Below are positions 1-5,872 of a DNA stretch of 12,943 nucleotides, piece by piece. The position numbers and the translations under genes are program-made. The DNA comes from Bacillota bacterium. Its GTDB lineage: Bacteria > Bacillota > Clostridia > Acetivibrionales > DSM-1351. The notes below the pieces were generated by a model, which made no database searches, was not told the origin of the DNA, and saw nothing but the letters and a program-made list of their open reading frames with translations. The stretch lies in contig JAEWCZ010000077.1 in assembly GCA_023390335.1 (NCBI GenBank), positions 1 to 12,943 of the forward strand, given 5' to 3'. Position 1 is the stretch's first letter. Every line of letters begins with the position of its first letter.

Positions 1-62
1 ACTTTTCTGTTTTGAAATAATAGCATTTTAAATCCATTCCAAGTTAAAAACAATTACAATTA

Positions 63-91
63 ATTCTATATCAGGAATATAAAGCAGTCAA
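63..91 (-). promoter_or_regulatory. Promoter copy A, driving a gene beyond the left edge
   Basis: On the minus strand this reads TTGACT, a 17-base spacer, then TAGAAT, a good vegetative promoter. The -10 is preceded by GATA, as in the other module copies. It points left, and no coding start is visible in the remaining 62 bases, so its gene starts outside the window. It is one of five similar promoters here (see 611, 1393, 2212 and 12673). Confidence 0.6.
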
Positions 92-103
92 GTTTTAATC
101 TAC

Positions 104-214
104 ATCTCACTATTTAGCTTCCAAAGAGACCAACATACTTTGTTCGCAATATATTGATTTTGCGACCGAACGCGGGCATGAAAAAACCGCATTTTCAATT
201 ACTGAATATGCGGT
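104..214 (-). repeat. Intergenic module, copy A
   Basis: This is one of a family of ~90-140 bp intergenic modules in this window. Read on the minus strand it opens with ACCGCATATTCAGT, forms a terminator hairpin, passes TTCGGTCGCAAAAT and ends with a degraded version of the block that elsewhere reads ACTGAATAGTGCGGT (here GCTAAATAGTGAGATG). Promoter copy A follows directly. The outer ends are an imperfect inverted repeat. It is the most diverged copy at its promoter-side end. Confidence 0.5.
180..214 (-). terminator. Rho-independent terminator of the 230-568 gene
   Basis: On the minus strand ACCGCAT pairs with ATGCGGT (7 bp) and is followed by TTTTTTC. It lies 16 bases past the stop codon of the gene at 230-568. 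The same ACCGCA/TGCGGT hairpin recurs after other genes here. Confidence 0.75.
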
Positions 215-229
215 ATGACTGTTATTAAA

Positions 230-568
230 CTATTTAAGTAATGCTCTAATTTCATCATATGTCATCTCTTTATACCTGTTTGGTGAGTATAAAGTAGATG
301 TGGTGTTTTCTATTTTTGATAATAACCTATGAAGATCAATATCATTAGGTAGCTTAGATTTATCATTGTTTATCAAACATATATATTCACCCGTCTCAAA
401 GTTTAGGTCGTGATGAGATGTAACAGTTGTAACATCTAATATATCAAAAAATTGCTCCATTTCATCTATCATTGTTTCATATACAAACTCAAATAAAGCA
501 TCTTTGTCAATCTTTATTATCCGACATGTATCATTTTTAATATGTTTCACCTTCTTGCTCTTAGTCAC
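230..568 (-). CDS. Hypothetical protein, 112 aa
   Basis: Small soluble, charged protein that I do not recognise. It has no signal peptide or membrane segment. The N-terminus is Lys-rich (TKSKKVKHIKND), the middle is acidic and aromatic (FEFVYETMIDEMEQFFDIL), and it ends YKEMTYDEIRALLK. The start is GTG, chosen because GGAGGG sits 7 bases upstream and the nearby in-frame options are worse. It is a single-gene unit with its own promoter (611-639) and its own terminator (180-214). Its size, acidity and position in a run of stand-alone small genes would fit an orphan immunity-type protein, but that is inference from context only. Confidence 0.7.
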   Translation of the reverse strand: MTKSKKVKHIKNDTCRIIKIDKDALFEFVYETMIDEMEQFFDILDVTTVTSHHDLNFETGEYICLINNDKSKLPNDIDLHRLLSKIENTTSTLYSPNRYKEMTYDEIRALLK

Positions 569-610
569 CTACATCCCTCCAAATTCACTTATTAATATGT
601 AACAATATAT

Positions 611-639
611 ACTATATCTGGAATTATGTTAAAGTTCAA
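611..639 (-). promoter_or_regulatory. Promoter copy B, for the 230-568 gene
   Basis: On the minus strand: TTGAAC, 17 bases, TATAGT. Compared with copies A, C and D, a few bases are missing between the conserved TTGAAAC and CCAGATATAG blocks. The usual TTGACA (here TTTAACA) therefore no longer has correct spacing, while TTGAAC just upstream now does. The gene starts about 40 bases downstream. Confidence 0.6.
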
Positions 640-644
640 TCCTT

Positions 645-736
645 ACCGCGCTATTCAGTTTTCAAAGATCATATTTAGGACGCAATAGACTTATTTTGTG
701 CAATATAAAGCACATCCGTTTAACTGAATGTGCGGC
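645..736 (-). repeat. Intergenic module, copy B
   Basis: Minus strand: starts GCCGCACATTCAGT and ends ACTGAATAGCGCGGT, so the two ends are near-perfect inverted repeats of each other. Inside it carries ATGATCTTTGAAA, shared with copies D and E. It separates the ThyX-like gene (upstream) from the 230-568 gene and is followed directly by promoter B. At 92 bp it is the shortest copy. Confidence 0.6.
701..736 (-). terminator. Weak or decayed terminator after the ThyX-like gene
   Basis: On the minus strand GCACAT pairs with ATGTGC around a 12-base loop, followed by TTTATATT instead of a clean U run. It occupies the position of the stronger ACCGCA/TGCGGT terminators in copies A, C and E, 24 bases past the stop of the 760-1341 gene. 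Some read-through into the next unit is likely. Confidence 0.45.
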
Positions 737-759
737 ATTGGTTGAAATATGTATGTGTA

Positions 760-1341
760 TTACTTAAAATCCGAATAATAGTTTTGATGCTTAAACTCCT
801 TTATATACTCATCTAGTTCTATTTTAAAAGCATCCGTGTGATTATAACCATAAGATTTAAATTCTGGACATAACCCATTTCTATATATACACTCTTTAAC
901 CAAAACACTTGCAATTTCGGGCTCTACAAGTGCTATTTTATCCTTAATCTCTTGCCAAGCCTCTCTAGTCTCTTTGCTTGCACAATAACATAGACGCTTT
1001 CTACTAATATTAATTAATGCCTGTGCATCTGCTTCACAAGCATGATTAACACGGCTCCCTTGTGGAGTTTCATCTCTATCCACACCAGTTCTATCAGATC
1101 TTTGAGTTGTCACCCAATGCTCAATCCCTACTTTGTGACGAACAATATGTACAGAAACCCAGTACTTAAGGTCTTTCCATCTCCAATAAAATTTAATTCT
1201 TCTAATAGGTGAATGCTCTGACATTAAAATTTTCCTTTTCCATTCGCTGGATGGATAAATTCCTGTTGATCTTCCAATAGTATTCATGGTGGAATCCTTT
1301 ACATCCTGCCAATTATCTCCGTTCTTAAAGATATCAATCAT
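760..1341 (-). CDS. ThyX-like (FAD-dependent thymidylate synthase family) protein
   Basis: 193 aa. Members of this family methylate dUMP to dTMP using methylene-tetrahydrofolate, FAD and NADPH. Visible support: SEHSPIR (41-47), matching the family's 'EH.s..h..f' block; VRHKVGIEHWVTTQRS (67-82), matching the RHRxxSxNExSxR signature at the RH, the Glu-His spacing and the final Arg-Ser; NISRKRLCYCASKETREAWQ (111-130), matching the conserved N.R...f..R....AQ.EI region. It is slightly short, and signature residues are changed (K for R, G-I for S-x, T-T for the second N-E part), so activity is uncertain. The ATG follows AAAAGGGG at a rather long ~11 bases. Single-gene unit with promoter C. Such divergent ThyX proteins are common on phages and integrated elements (inference). 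Confidence 0.65.
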   Translation of the reverse strand: MIDIFKNGDNWQDVKDSTMNTIGRSTGIYPSSEWKRKILMSEHSPIRRIKFYWRWKDLKYWVSVHIVRHKVGIEHWVTTQRSDRTGVDRDETPQGSRVNHACEADAQALINISRKRLCYCASKETREAWQEIKDKIALVEPEIASVLVKECIYRNGLCPEFKSYGYNHTDAFKIELDEYIKEFKHQNYYSDFK

Positions 1342-1392
1342 ATTAAAAAGTTCCCCTTTTATTGGATTATTTACAATATGTTACCAAATCAT

Positions 1393-1421
1393 ATACTATA
1401 TCATAAATTTTCATTAGTCAA
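1393..1421 (-). promoter_or_regulatory. Promoter copy C, for the ThyX-like gene
   Basis: Minus strand: TTGACT, 17 bases, TAGTAT, with GATA directly before the -10. It lies about 50 bases upstream of the ATG at 1341. TTGGTAACAT just downstream of the -10 resembles the T-G-T-A-A-C-A block found after promoters B and D. Confidence 0.65.
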
Positions 1422-1432
1422 TTCCCATCATC

Positions 1433-1534
1433 ACCGCACAATTATCAATGTTCAAATTTTTTACTTCTCATTCCCGCTATATTGCGACGTAAATTGCACA
1501 AAAAAACCGCACTTTCATTGCTGAATAATACGGT
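1433..1534 (-). repeat. Intergenic module, copy C
   Basis: Minus strand: opens ACCGTATTATTCAGC, forms a terminator, passes ACGTCGCAATAT and closes CATTGATAATTGTGCGGT, then promoter C. The ends are a degraded inverted repeat. The CTTTGAAAACT block of copy B appears here only as a vestige (TTTGAACATTGATAA). Confidence 0.5.
1500..1534 (-). terminator. Rho-independent terminator after the 1636-2100 gene
   Basis: Minus strand: ACCGTA pairs with TGCGGT with one mismatch, followed by seven T. It lies about 100 bases past the stop codon at 1636, at the start of module copy C. Confidence 0.6.
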
Positions 1535-1635
1535 ACTTACTTTTGGATTATTTACTTTTTTAAAGATAATTATCATTCCATTTTTATTACATTAAGTTAT
1601 GTATTATAAAGATTACGAATTATTAACTACTTAAA

Positions 1636-2100
1636 TTAAAATTCATTGAAGTGTTCGATCTCCCCCATTTTCTCAAATCTATTTTCGATTTTTACCTCGT
1701 TGAAATATGCCTTCCACTCTAAATTGGGACGAGTAATATCAAGGTCTTTTGATTTTTCATAGTTTTCTTTAGGTATAAAAACATTCAAACTTACTTCTTC
1801 TCCTGGTTTGATGTCTAACCTGTTACCGTCAGCTTCTACTTTACATTTATTGCTTCTCGAGCCATTCTGCATTCTTATTGGAAATGACACATATACTGAA
1901 TTCTGCTTAATAGTTAAACTACTTCCATTAATAAGCTTAAGTGCGAAAGCTTTCCCTTCAGGAAAATTCTGTTTACTTATAAGATTAATATGAACTTTCT
2001 TATGTTCCTGGTCAGTATCATAATTTGGCTTTGAATTCAAAAAAAATACTAAGCTAATTGCCAATATTACTAATAAACCAATTAATCGAACTCTTTTCAT
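1636..2100 (-). CDS. Membrane-anchored hypothetical protein, 154 aa
   Basis: Residues 1-6 (MKRVRL) are basic and are followed by one hydrophobic segment (about 7-22, IGLLVILAISLVFF). There is no lipobox Cys, so an uncleaved anchor or a poor signal peptide is likely and the rest faces outward. Residues ~35-130 look like a beta-rich Ig-like fold: alternating hydrophobic strands (AFALKLINGSSL, NSVYVSFPIRMQNG) and a PGEEVSLNVFIPKENY stretch typical of cohesin- or transglutaminase-like 'IKPGE' beta sandwiches. No catalytic motif is seen and I do not recognise the family. The ATG is 8 bases after AAGGAG. Promoter D is over 110 bases upstream, leaving a leader of about 105 bases. Confidence 0.7.
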   Translation of the reverse strand: MKRVRLIGLLVILAISLVFFLNSKPNYDTDQEHKKVHINLISKQNFPEGKAFALKLINGSSLTIKQNSVYVSFPIRMQNGSRSNKCKVEADGNRLDIKPGEEVSLNVFIPKENYEKSKDLDITRPNLEWKAYFNEVKIENRFEKMGEIEHFNEF

Positions 2101-2167
2101 AAGCTATTCTCCTTGATATAAAATAAACTATACTCTCTTACAATATGCATGAAAAATTATAAGGTTC

Positions 2168-2175
2168 GAACGTTC
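2168..2175. promoter_or_regulatory. Palindrome in the leader of the 1636-2100 gene
   Basis: GAACGTTC is a perfect 8 bp palindrome inside TTCGAACGTTCAA, between promoter D and the ATG at 2100. It could be an operator. It does not fit the Gram-positive LexA box (CGAAC-N4-GTTCG) because the 4-base gap is missing. Confidence 0.2.
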
Positions 2176-2211
2176 AAATTATTATGAGCTAATTCCAGTT
2201 TGTTACACTTA

Positions 2212-2240
2212 ATTCTATATCTGGTAATTAGATGTGTCAA
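2212..2240 (-). promoter_or_regulatory. Promoter copy D, for the 1636-2100 gene
   Basis: Minus strand: TTGACA, 17 bases, TAGAAT, the best consensus match of the set. It is preceded by GTAATGATTGAAAC, the same context as copies B and F. The intergenic module on its upstream side is cut short (roughly 2241-2290, TGATCTTTGAGCATTGAATAG without the terminator half). Confidence 0.65.
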
Positions 2241-2382
2241 GTTTCAATCATTACCTCACTATTCAATGCTCAAAGATCAACTTTCGTTGCCACCCTATAA
2301 TTTGTTTTTACGACTGATGCCTCTTTGTCTTCAATTGATGATTCGTCTCCCAGAACTTCATCCTGCGATATAACCTGCCAAC

Positions 2383-2413
2383 AAAAAAGACAGCCTATTT
2401 ATGAAGCTGCCTT
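2383..2413 (-). terminator. Rho-independent terminator after a gene tail
   Basis: Minus strand: AAGGCAGC pairs with GCTGTCTT (8 bp, one G-U), followed by TTTTTTG. It begins at the stop codon of the coding-like tail at 2412-2501. It does not share the ACCGCA hairpin of the modules, so it is of different origin. Confidence 0.7.
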
Positions 2414-2501
2414 AATAACTTAATTCAAATAATTCAGTTGTAAAAAACCTTACATCTATATACAGTTTTTGAGTGGTACCTCTCATCAATTGTCCGATCT
2501 T
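2412..2501 (-). pseudogene. 3' tail of an unidentified gene
   Basis: On the minus strand 29 codons read cleanly (KIGQLMRGTTQKLY, IDVRFFTTELFELSY) to a TAA that runs straight into a strong terminator. The natural gene-end-plus-terminator layout suggests a real C-terminus. Its upstream part is gone: the frame runs into the tRNA terminator hairpin at 2512-2541. I do not recognise the family. Between 2290 and 2380 a second coding-like stretch (minus strand, VISQDEVLGDESSIEDKE) is also unassigned. Confidence 0.3.
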
Positions 2502-2511
2502 ATATAAAATA

Positions 2512-2550
2512 AAAACTACAAGGTTTTAGCCTTGTAGTTTTTTATTTTTT
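2512..2550. terminator. Bidirectional terminator after the tRNA-Ala fragment
   Basis: AAAACTACAAGG (2512-2523) pairs perfectly with CCTTGTAGTTTT (2530-2541) around a six-base loop. T-rich runs follow on both strands. It lies about 9 bases past the encoded CCA of the tRNA fragment, the usual position of a tRNA transcript terminator. Confidence 0.85.
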
Positions 2551-2610
2551 GGTGGAGCATAGGGGACTTGAACCCCTGACCCCCACACTGCCAGTGTGAT
2601 GCGCTCCCAA
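2550..2610 (-). tRNA. Truncated tRNA-Ala (anticodon GGC), 3' part only
   Basis: The minus strand holds the last ~61 bases of a tRNA: D-loop and D-stem 3' side (TTGGGAGCGC), anticodon arm TCACA-CTGGCAG-TGTGG with anticodon GGC, five-base variable loop, T arm AGGGG-TTCAAGT-CCCCT, acceptor strand ATGCTCC, discriminator A and encoded CCA. The matching 5' half (GGAGCAT for the acceptor, plus the GCTC side of the D stem) is absent; GTGTACACCAGACATA stands in its place. It cannot fold as a full tRNA. Such 3' fragments are the classic scar or attachment site of elements that integrate into tRNA genes, and recombinase debris lies 90 bases away. Confidence 0.8.
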
Positions 2611-2699
2611 TATGTCTGGTGTACACCCCCACAAAATCTTATATATAATATGAAGTAATATTTCAGCTAAGAGAGTTTATTTATGTTGGTTTTGCATTA

Positions 2700-2909
2700 T
2701 TACGATGCTACATCTGGTGATTTATCTTCTGCAATACAATCCAGTCCGTTTAGGAATTGACGCACATTCATATTCAATTCAATGTCGAGCTTATACCCTC
2801 GGAATACACTGACCCGTTTAACGATGTAATTGGTAATCATCTTTTTAACTTCAATATACCATATTATCATTTGTTTTCTCTGTGATATATTCCTGAAGTA
2901 TTCTTTGGA
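2700..2909 (-). pseudogene. C-terminal remnant of a probable serine recombinase
   Basis: The last ~50 codons before TAA read EVKKMITNYIVKRVSVFRGY, then KLDIELNMNVRQFL. This resembles the C-terminal end of large serine recombinases (pattern 'ik.fv.ri.v.....i.iefn'). The frame stays open back to about 2909 but overlaps another broken ORF, so the authentic part may begin near 2850. The catalytic resolvase domain (Ser, YSR and RR motifs) and the zinc-binding region are missing. It probably belonged to an element that sat next to the truncated tRNA. Family assignment rests on a short stretch and is moderate. Confidence 0.45.
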
Positions 2910-3045
2910 TTACATCACTGTTTACATTCTCTGTGAACATATCCGGAGTGTATTCGGTAAAATATACGCTGACATACTTGTTCCCGAACAAGTCCGCCAA
3001 GTGAGCTTTTTCATTCTCCGGTGTGAATGACAGGAAAAGATTTAT
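2851..3045 (-). pseudogene. Broken ORF, unrecognised
   Basis: A 64-codon open stretch with natural composition (FTPENEKAHLADLFGNKYVS, then VYFTEYTPDMFTENV) ends at TGA inside the recombinase remnant and begins just after a TAA with no usable start or ribosome site. The YVSVYFTEYTPDMF segment looks like a globular protein. I cannot assign a family. It appears to be an internal piece of a mobile-element gene trapped between breakpoints. Confidence 0.3.
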
Positions 3046-3062
3046 TTATGACAACCGTAATT

Positions 3063-3335
3063 TTAAAGCAATTCTATTTTTACCTTTATCTCCTGCAGCT
3101 CATATGGTTTACTTGTACCACATAGTATTGTTACATTGCAGTTCTTGGCAAATTCTAATGCGCCTTCACTGCCTTCACCCTGGATAACTCTGCTCATATC
3201 ATTTATTACAAAGTTTGCTTCTTTTCATAAAACTGTGTTTATCCCATAACTTACTATTTTACCTTCAACCCTGTTAATATACAAAAAGCCTGACAAGGAA
3301 GCCCTGACAAGCTTTATTGTACTATTATTTTCCAT
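3063..3335 (-). pseudogene. Broken ~90-codon gene with an internal TGA, unrecognised
   Basis: From an ATG at 3335 the minus strand reads MENNSTIKLVRASLSGFLYI and on to a TGA at 3225-3227. The same frame then continues without break for 53 codons (ANFVINDMSRVIQGEGSEG, then FAKNCNVTILCGTSKPYEL) to TAA. Both halves look coding and lie in one frame, so a single nonsense change, or loss of a larger gene's ends, explains it. There is no Shine-Dalgarno before the ATG, and it overlaps the end of the 3325-3747 gene by 11 bases. Function unknown. Nothing else is visible between 2610 and 2700 or 3046 and 3062. Confidence 0.35.
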
Positions 3336-3747
3336 GAATGCTAGTACATAGATTTTCTATACCTTCATAAAATTTATGTACCTTATGTACTTTTACTCTG
3401 TATTGCTCACCCTTATATTCTGCCAAGTCTCCATAAAACTCAATTTTATCTATAACCTTTTCATCTTTGCCAAGCAAAGTTATACTAGTGTCGGGTGTTT
3501 CATTATGAATTTGATGTTTTTCATTTCTGTAATACTCTATTAAATTAAAATATTTAATAACTTTACTTATTTTCTCCTTATCTTTGGTGTTCAGATTTAT
3601 ACTACCAAATCCGTCGATATTAATAGTATTTGTATTACTTAAATCAAGTTTTATATAAATTGCTTTTTCCCTAAATGAGAAAAAGTAAAAGACAGAAAAT
3701 AGAATGAGAATACATATAATTACCGATACTAATATTTTAACCTTCAT
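3325..3747 (-). CDS. Small membrane-anchored hypothetical protein, 140 aa
   Basis: MKVKILVSVIICILILFSVF is a basic start plus one strong hydrophobic segment (about 5-25) with no signal-peptidase motif or lipobox Cys, so it probably stays anchored with its C-terminal ~115 residues outside. The soluble part alternates strands and helices: NTKDKEKISKVIKYFNLIEY, then TSITLLGKDEKVIDKIEFYG. The DKIEFYGDLAEYKGEQYRVK stretch recalls small Firmicutes membrane proteins near secreted toxins. AAGGATG lies before the ATG with normal spacing. It follows the Rhs remnant in the same direction with a 68-base gap, the usual place of an immunity gene. That role is inference only. Confidence 0.65.
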   Translation of the reverse strand: MKVKILVSVIICILILFSVFYFFSFREKAIYIKLDLSNTNTINIDGFGSINLNTKDKEKISKVIKYFNLIEYYRNEKHQIHNETPDTSITLLGKDEKVIDKIEFYGDLAEYKGEQYRVKVHKVHKFYEGIENLCTSIHGK

Positions 3748-3786
3748 AAAACATCCTTCATTTTATACTTATAGTTTATTGTTTCT

Positions 3787-4706
3787 TTAATTAATAATGT
3801 GTGGAGTCCCATAAGTCACTCTACCTTGCCGTTTTCTAGTAGGGTAGACAAGCCTGTTTTTAGTAACGTATTTTTTCCATGTTGGTTGATATTTCCAATT
3901 AAATCCTGCTCCACCCATTTCATCTTGCTTTTTATCATAATTAAAAATAATACCCACCTCGCCCTCAGGTATATAGTCCCTGATTCCTTATCAAAATACT
4001 CTCCAGAATATCTGAATACATTGGTATCGTTTACGTCTGGATTCTTTTCATTACCAAATGCATCATAGTCATAATTCTTTATAACATTTCCAGATGCATC
4101 AGTCAACTGGGTTACGTCACCGTGACCATTGAATAGGTAGAACTTTTTGTTAGCAAGTTCTTCCTCACCATATATTAGATTTATTCCACGAACGTATTTG
4201 TTTTTTATATTTCTTGATTCATCCGTTTCCATGGCTATCTGGTCACCGTCCCAAATCTGATTTGTGACTGTACCGTTTACATTTTTTGATGTTCTAAGGC
4301 CGGTACCGTCATATGTATATTCTGCCGCTACGTCCCCCGTACTGGTTTTTATCAGTTGATTAAAACCGTCGTACTCATTTAATGTTAAATCCGTGGTTTC
4401 TTGCTCTTCATTTACTGATAAGCTAACCTCTGTGGTTTGACCCTGTATAGATGGTGATACCTTTTCGGTGGTTTTGCAAATCGTGTTTCCGTTATTGTCA
4501 TAGTTATATCTTACAGTATTTAATTCAGAATTTTCCTCTGTGGTCTCAGCAAGTAACCTGTTACTTTTATCGTAAGTATAATTGGTCACAGACTTCCCGT
4601 TTATCGTCATTGTATTTCGATTGTTGCTGTCATCGTAAGCGTATGAGACAGTAGGTTCATCTGATGGAATTTCACTTGTCAATCTTCCCAAACCATCATA
4701 CTTATA
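3787..4706 (-). pseudogene. Rhs/YD-repeat protein, truncated at both ends
   Basis: Minus strand, frame from about 4706 to TAG/TGA near 3816. It starts inside a repeat (YKYDGLGRLTSE); the nominal first codon is TTG at 4691 with no ribosome site, so the 5' part is lost. YD repeats follow (YAYDDSNNRN, YTYDKSNRL, YNYDNNGNT, YTYDGTGLRTS), then the Rhs core: YLFNGHGDVTQLTDASGNVI, YDYDAFGN, FRYSGEYFDKESGTIYLRAR. The family continues YYDPxxGRF, but here it becomes WVLFLIMIK and soon ends. From about 3957 the neighbouring frame carries a protein-like tail (MGGAGFNWKYQPTWKKY, then TYGTPHIIN) to TAA at 3787. This suggests a variable C-terminal tip joined out of frame. These proteins form secreted or wall shells that carry polymorphic toxins. 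The left-hand neighbour may be the matching immunity gene. Confidence 0.8.
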
Positions 4707-5831
4707 TGATATAATCTACTTTTGTGTTATTAAATTTTACAAGCAATTGCCTCTTTTCTTCTTCATCTACCATTTGAAACTCACAATACCTTTTCGCAGG
4801 AAACTTTATTCCTTGTTGTAAAATATTAATTAACCTCTTATAAATATAACCTATCTCTCTTTCATTAAATAGTTCTTCTAAATAATCTATATTTATGACT
4901 AAACATCCATCATCATCTCTATCATCTATATGTAAAGCTAAAGATTCCTGAAGTGTCCCGTTAAAATACCAATTGGTATTAAAATCAGATTCATTGCTTA
5001 TTTTTGAAATTTTAGCATTTTGATAAGATACACTAATATCAAATAAATCATGATTTATTCCATGAGCTTCTCTAACTTGGTTAAGAAGGACATCATAAGG
5101 ATACTTGTGATGTTTAAATACCACCTTATGCTCCCTACCTATCTGTCTACACAATTCGATAAAAGACTCGCTTTCATCCATTTTAACTGTTATAGGTGCG
5201 GTACTGATAAACATACCTATTGTGGATTTTTCTTTCACTCCACTCCGGTTTACTATACGAATACCATATATCAAATCTTTCATATCTAATGTTTCAGTGA
5301 GGTATACACATAACGCTGCTTCAAATATTACTGCTGGAGATAAATTATATTCTGAACAATATTGCCATATTTCCTCTGCGCTAGCTCCAGACAATAAAAA
5401 TGTACTTTTTTTTGCTTTGTACATATCAGATGATGGCATTTGAAGTAAAGTCCATATTTTTCATCAAAAGTTTTTATTATAAGAAACTCAAATAGATCAG
5501 AATGATATAAATCAAACGGTATTCTCATTTTATCACTCAACCATTTATCCATTTCCTCTCGGGCTGAACTTGCAAAATTAATTGTTTCAATAGTTTTATA
5601 TTCGTATTCAGATATATATTGAAAAGGAATACCGTCCTGTAGATTTATTCTAAGCCTTATAGACTCATTGTTTTCAATAAATTTGTTTATTGCTTTTTCC
5701 CATAACTCAATATCGGAGTCTTCCTTTAGGATAAATGTACCTCCGATATTAGCTATAGCGGTTCCTCTGTAAAATTGTTCTGTTTTCCACATACCCATCT
5801 GTGTAGTAGTTAAATTATAATATTCGTTCAT
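4702..5831 (-). pseudogene. NRPS condensation domain, internally deleted and 3' truncated
   Basis: Start MNEYYNLTTTQMGMWKTEQF at 5831 follows AAAAGG and is a normal synthetase start, with C1 (TTTQMGMW) and C2-like NNESIRLRI. At 5430-5445 the C3 region reads YFKCHHLI and then shifts frame: DG of HHxxxDG and the stretch up to PSSDMYKAKKS, normally about 70-100 residues including C4, are missing. The second frame carries C5 (STIGMFISTAP), C6-like HHKYPYDVLLNQV and C7-like FDISVSYQN. It ends VKFNNTKVDY followed by I-I-stop, exactly where an adenylation domain should begin. The domain would have joined an acyl or peptidyl donor to an amino acid on the next module. It lies 41 bases after the dehydrogenase gene in the same direction. 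Two lesions and loss of the catalytic motif make it non-functional. Confidence 0.85.
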
Positions 5832-5872
5832 TTATTAATCCTTTTCATTTTTCTGTTTATAAATCATATATC

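Noticed and set aside
2168..2175. LexA/SOS box at TTCGAACGTTCAA
   Set aside because: The Gram-positive SOS box needs four bases between CGAAC and GTTCG; here the arms abut.
2830..3030. Plus-strand 66-codon frame
   Set aside because: Opposite the recombinase and broken-ORF remnants on the minus strand, which have more natural protein composition. No ribosome site.
3816..4691. Rhs fragment as an intact short gene starting at 4691
   Set aside because: The first codon is TTG without a ribosome site, repeat sequence extends upstream of it, and the core lacks its normal ending.
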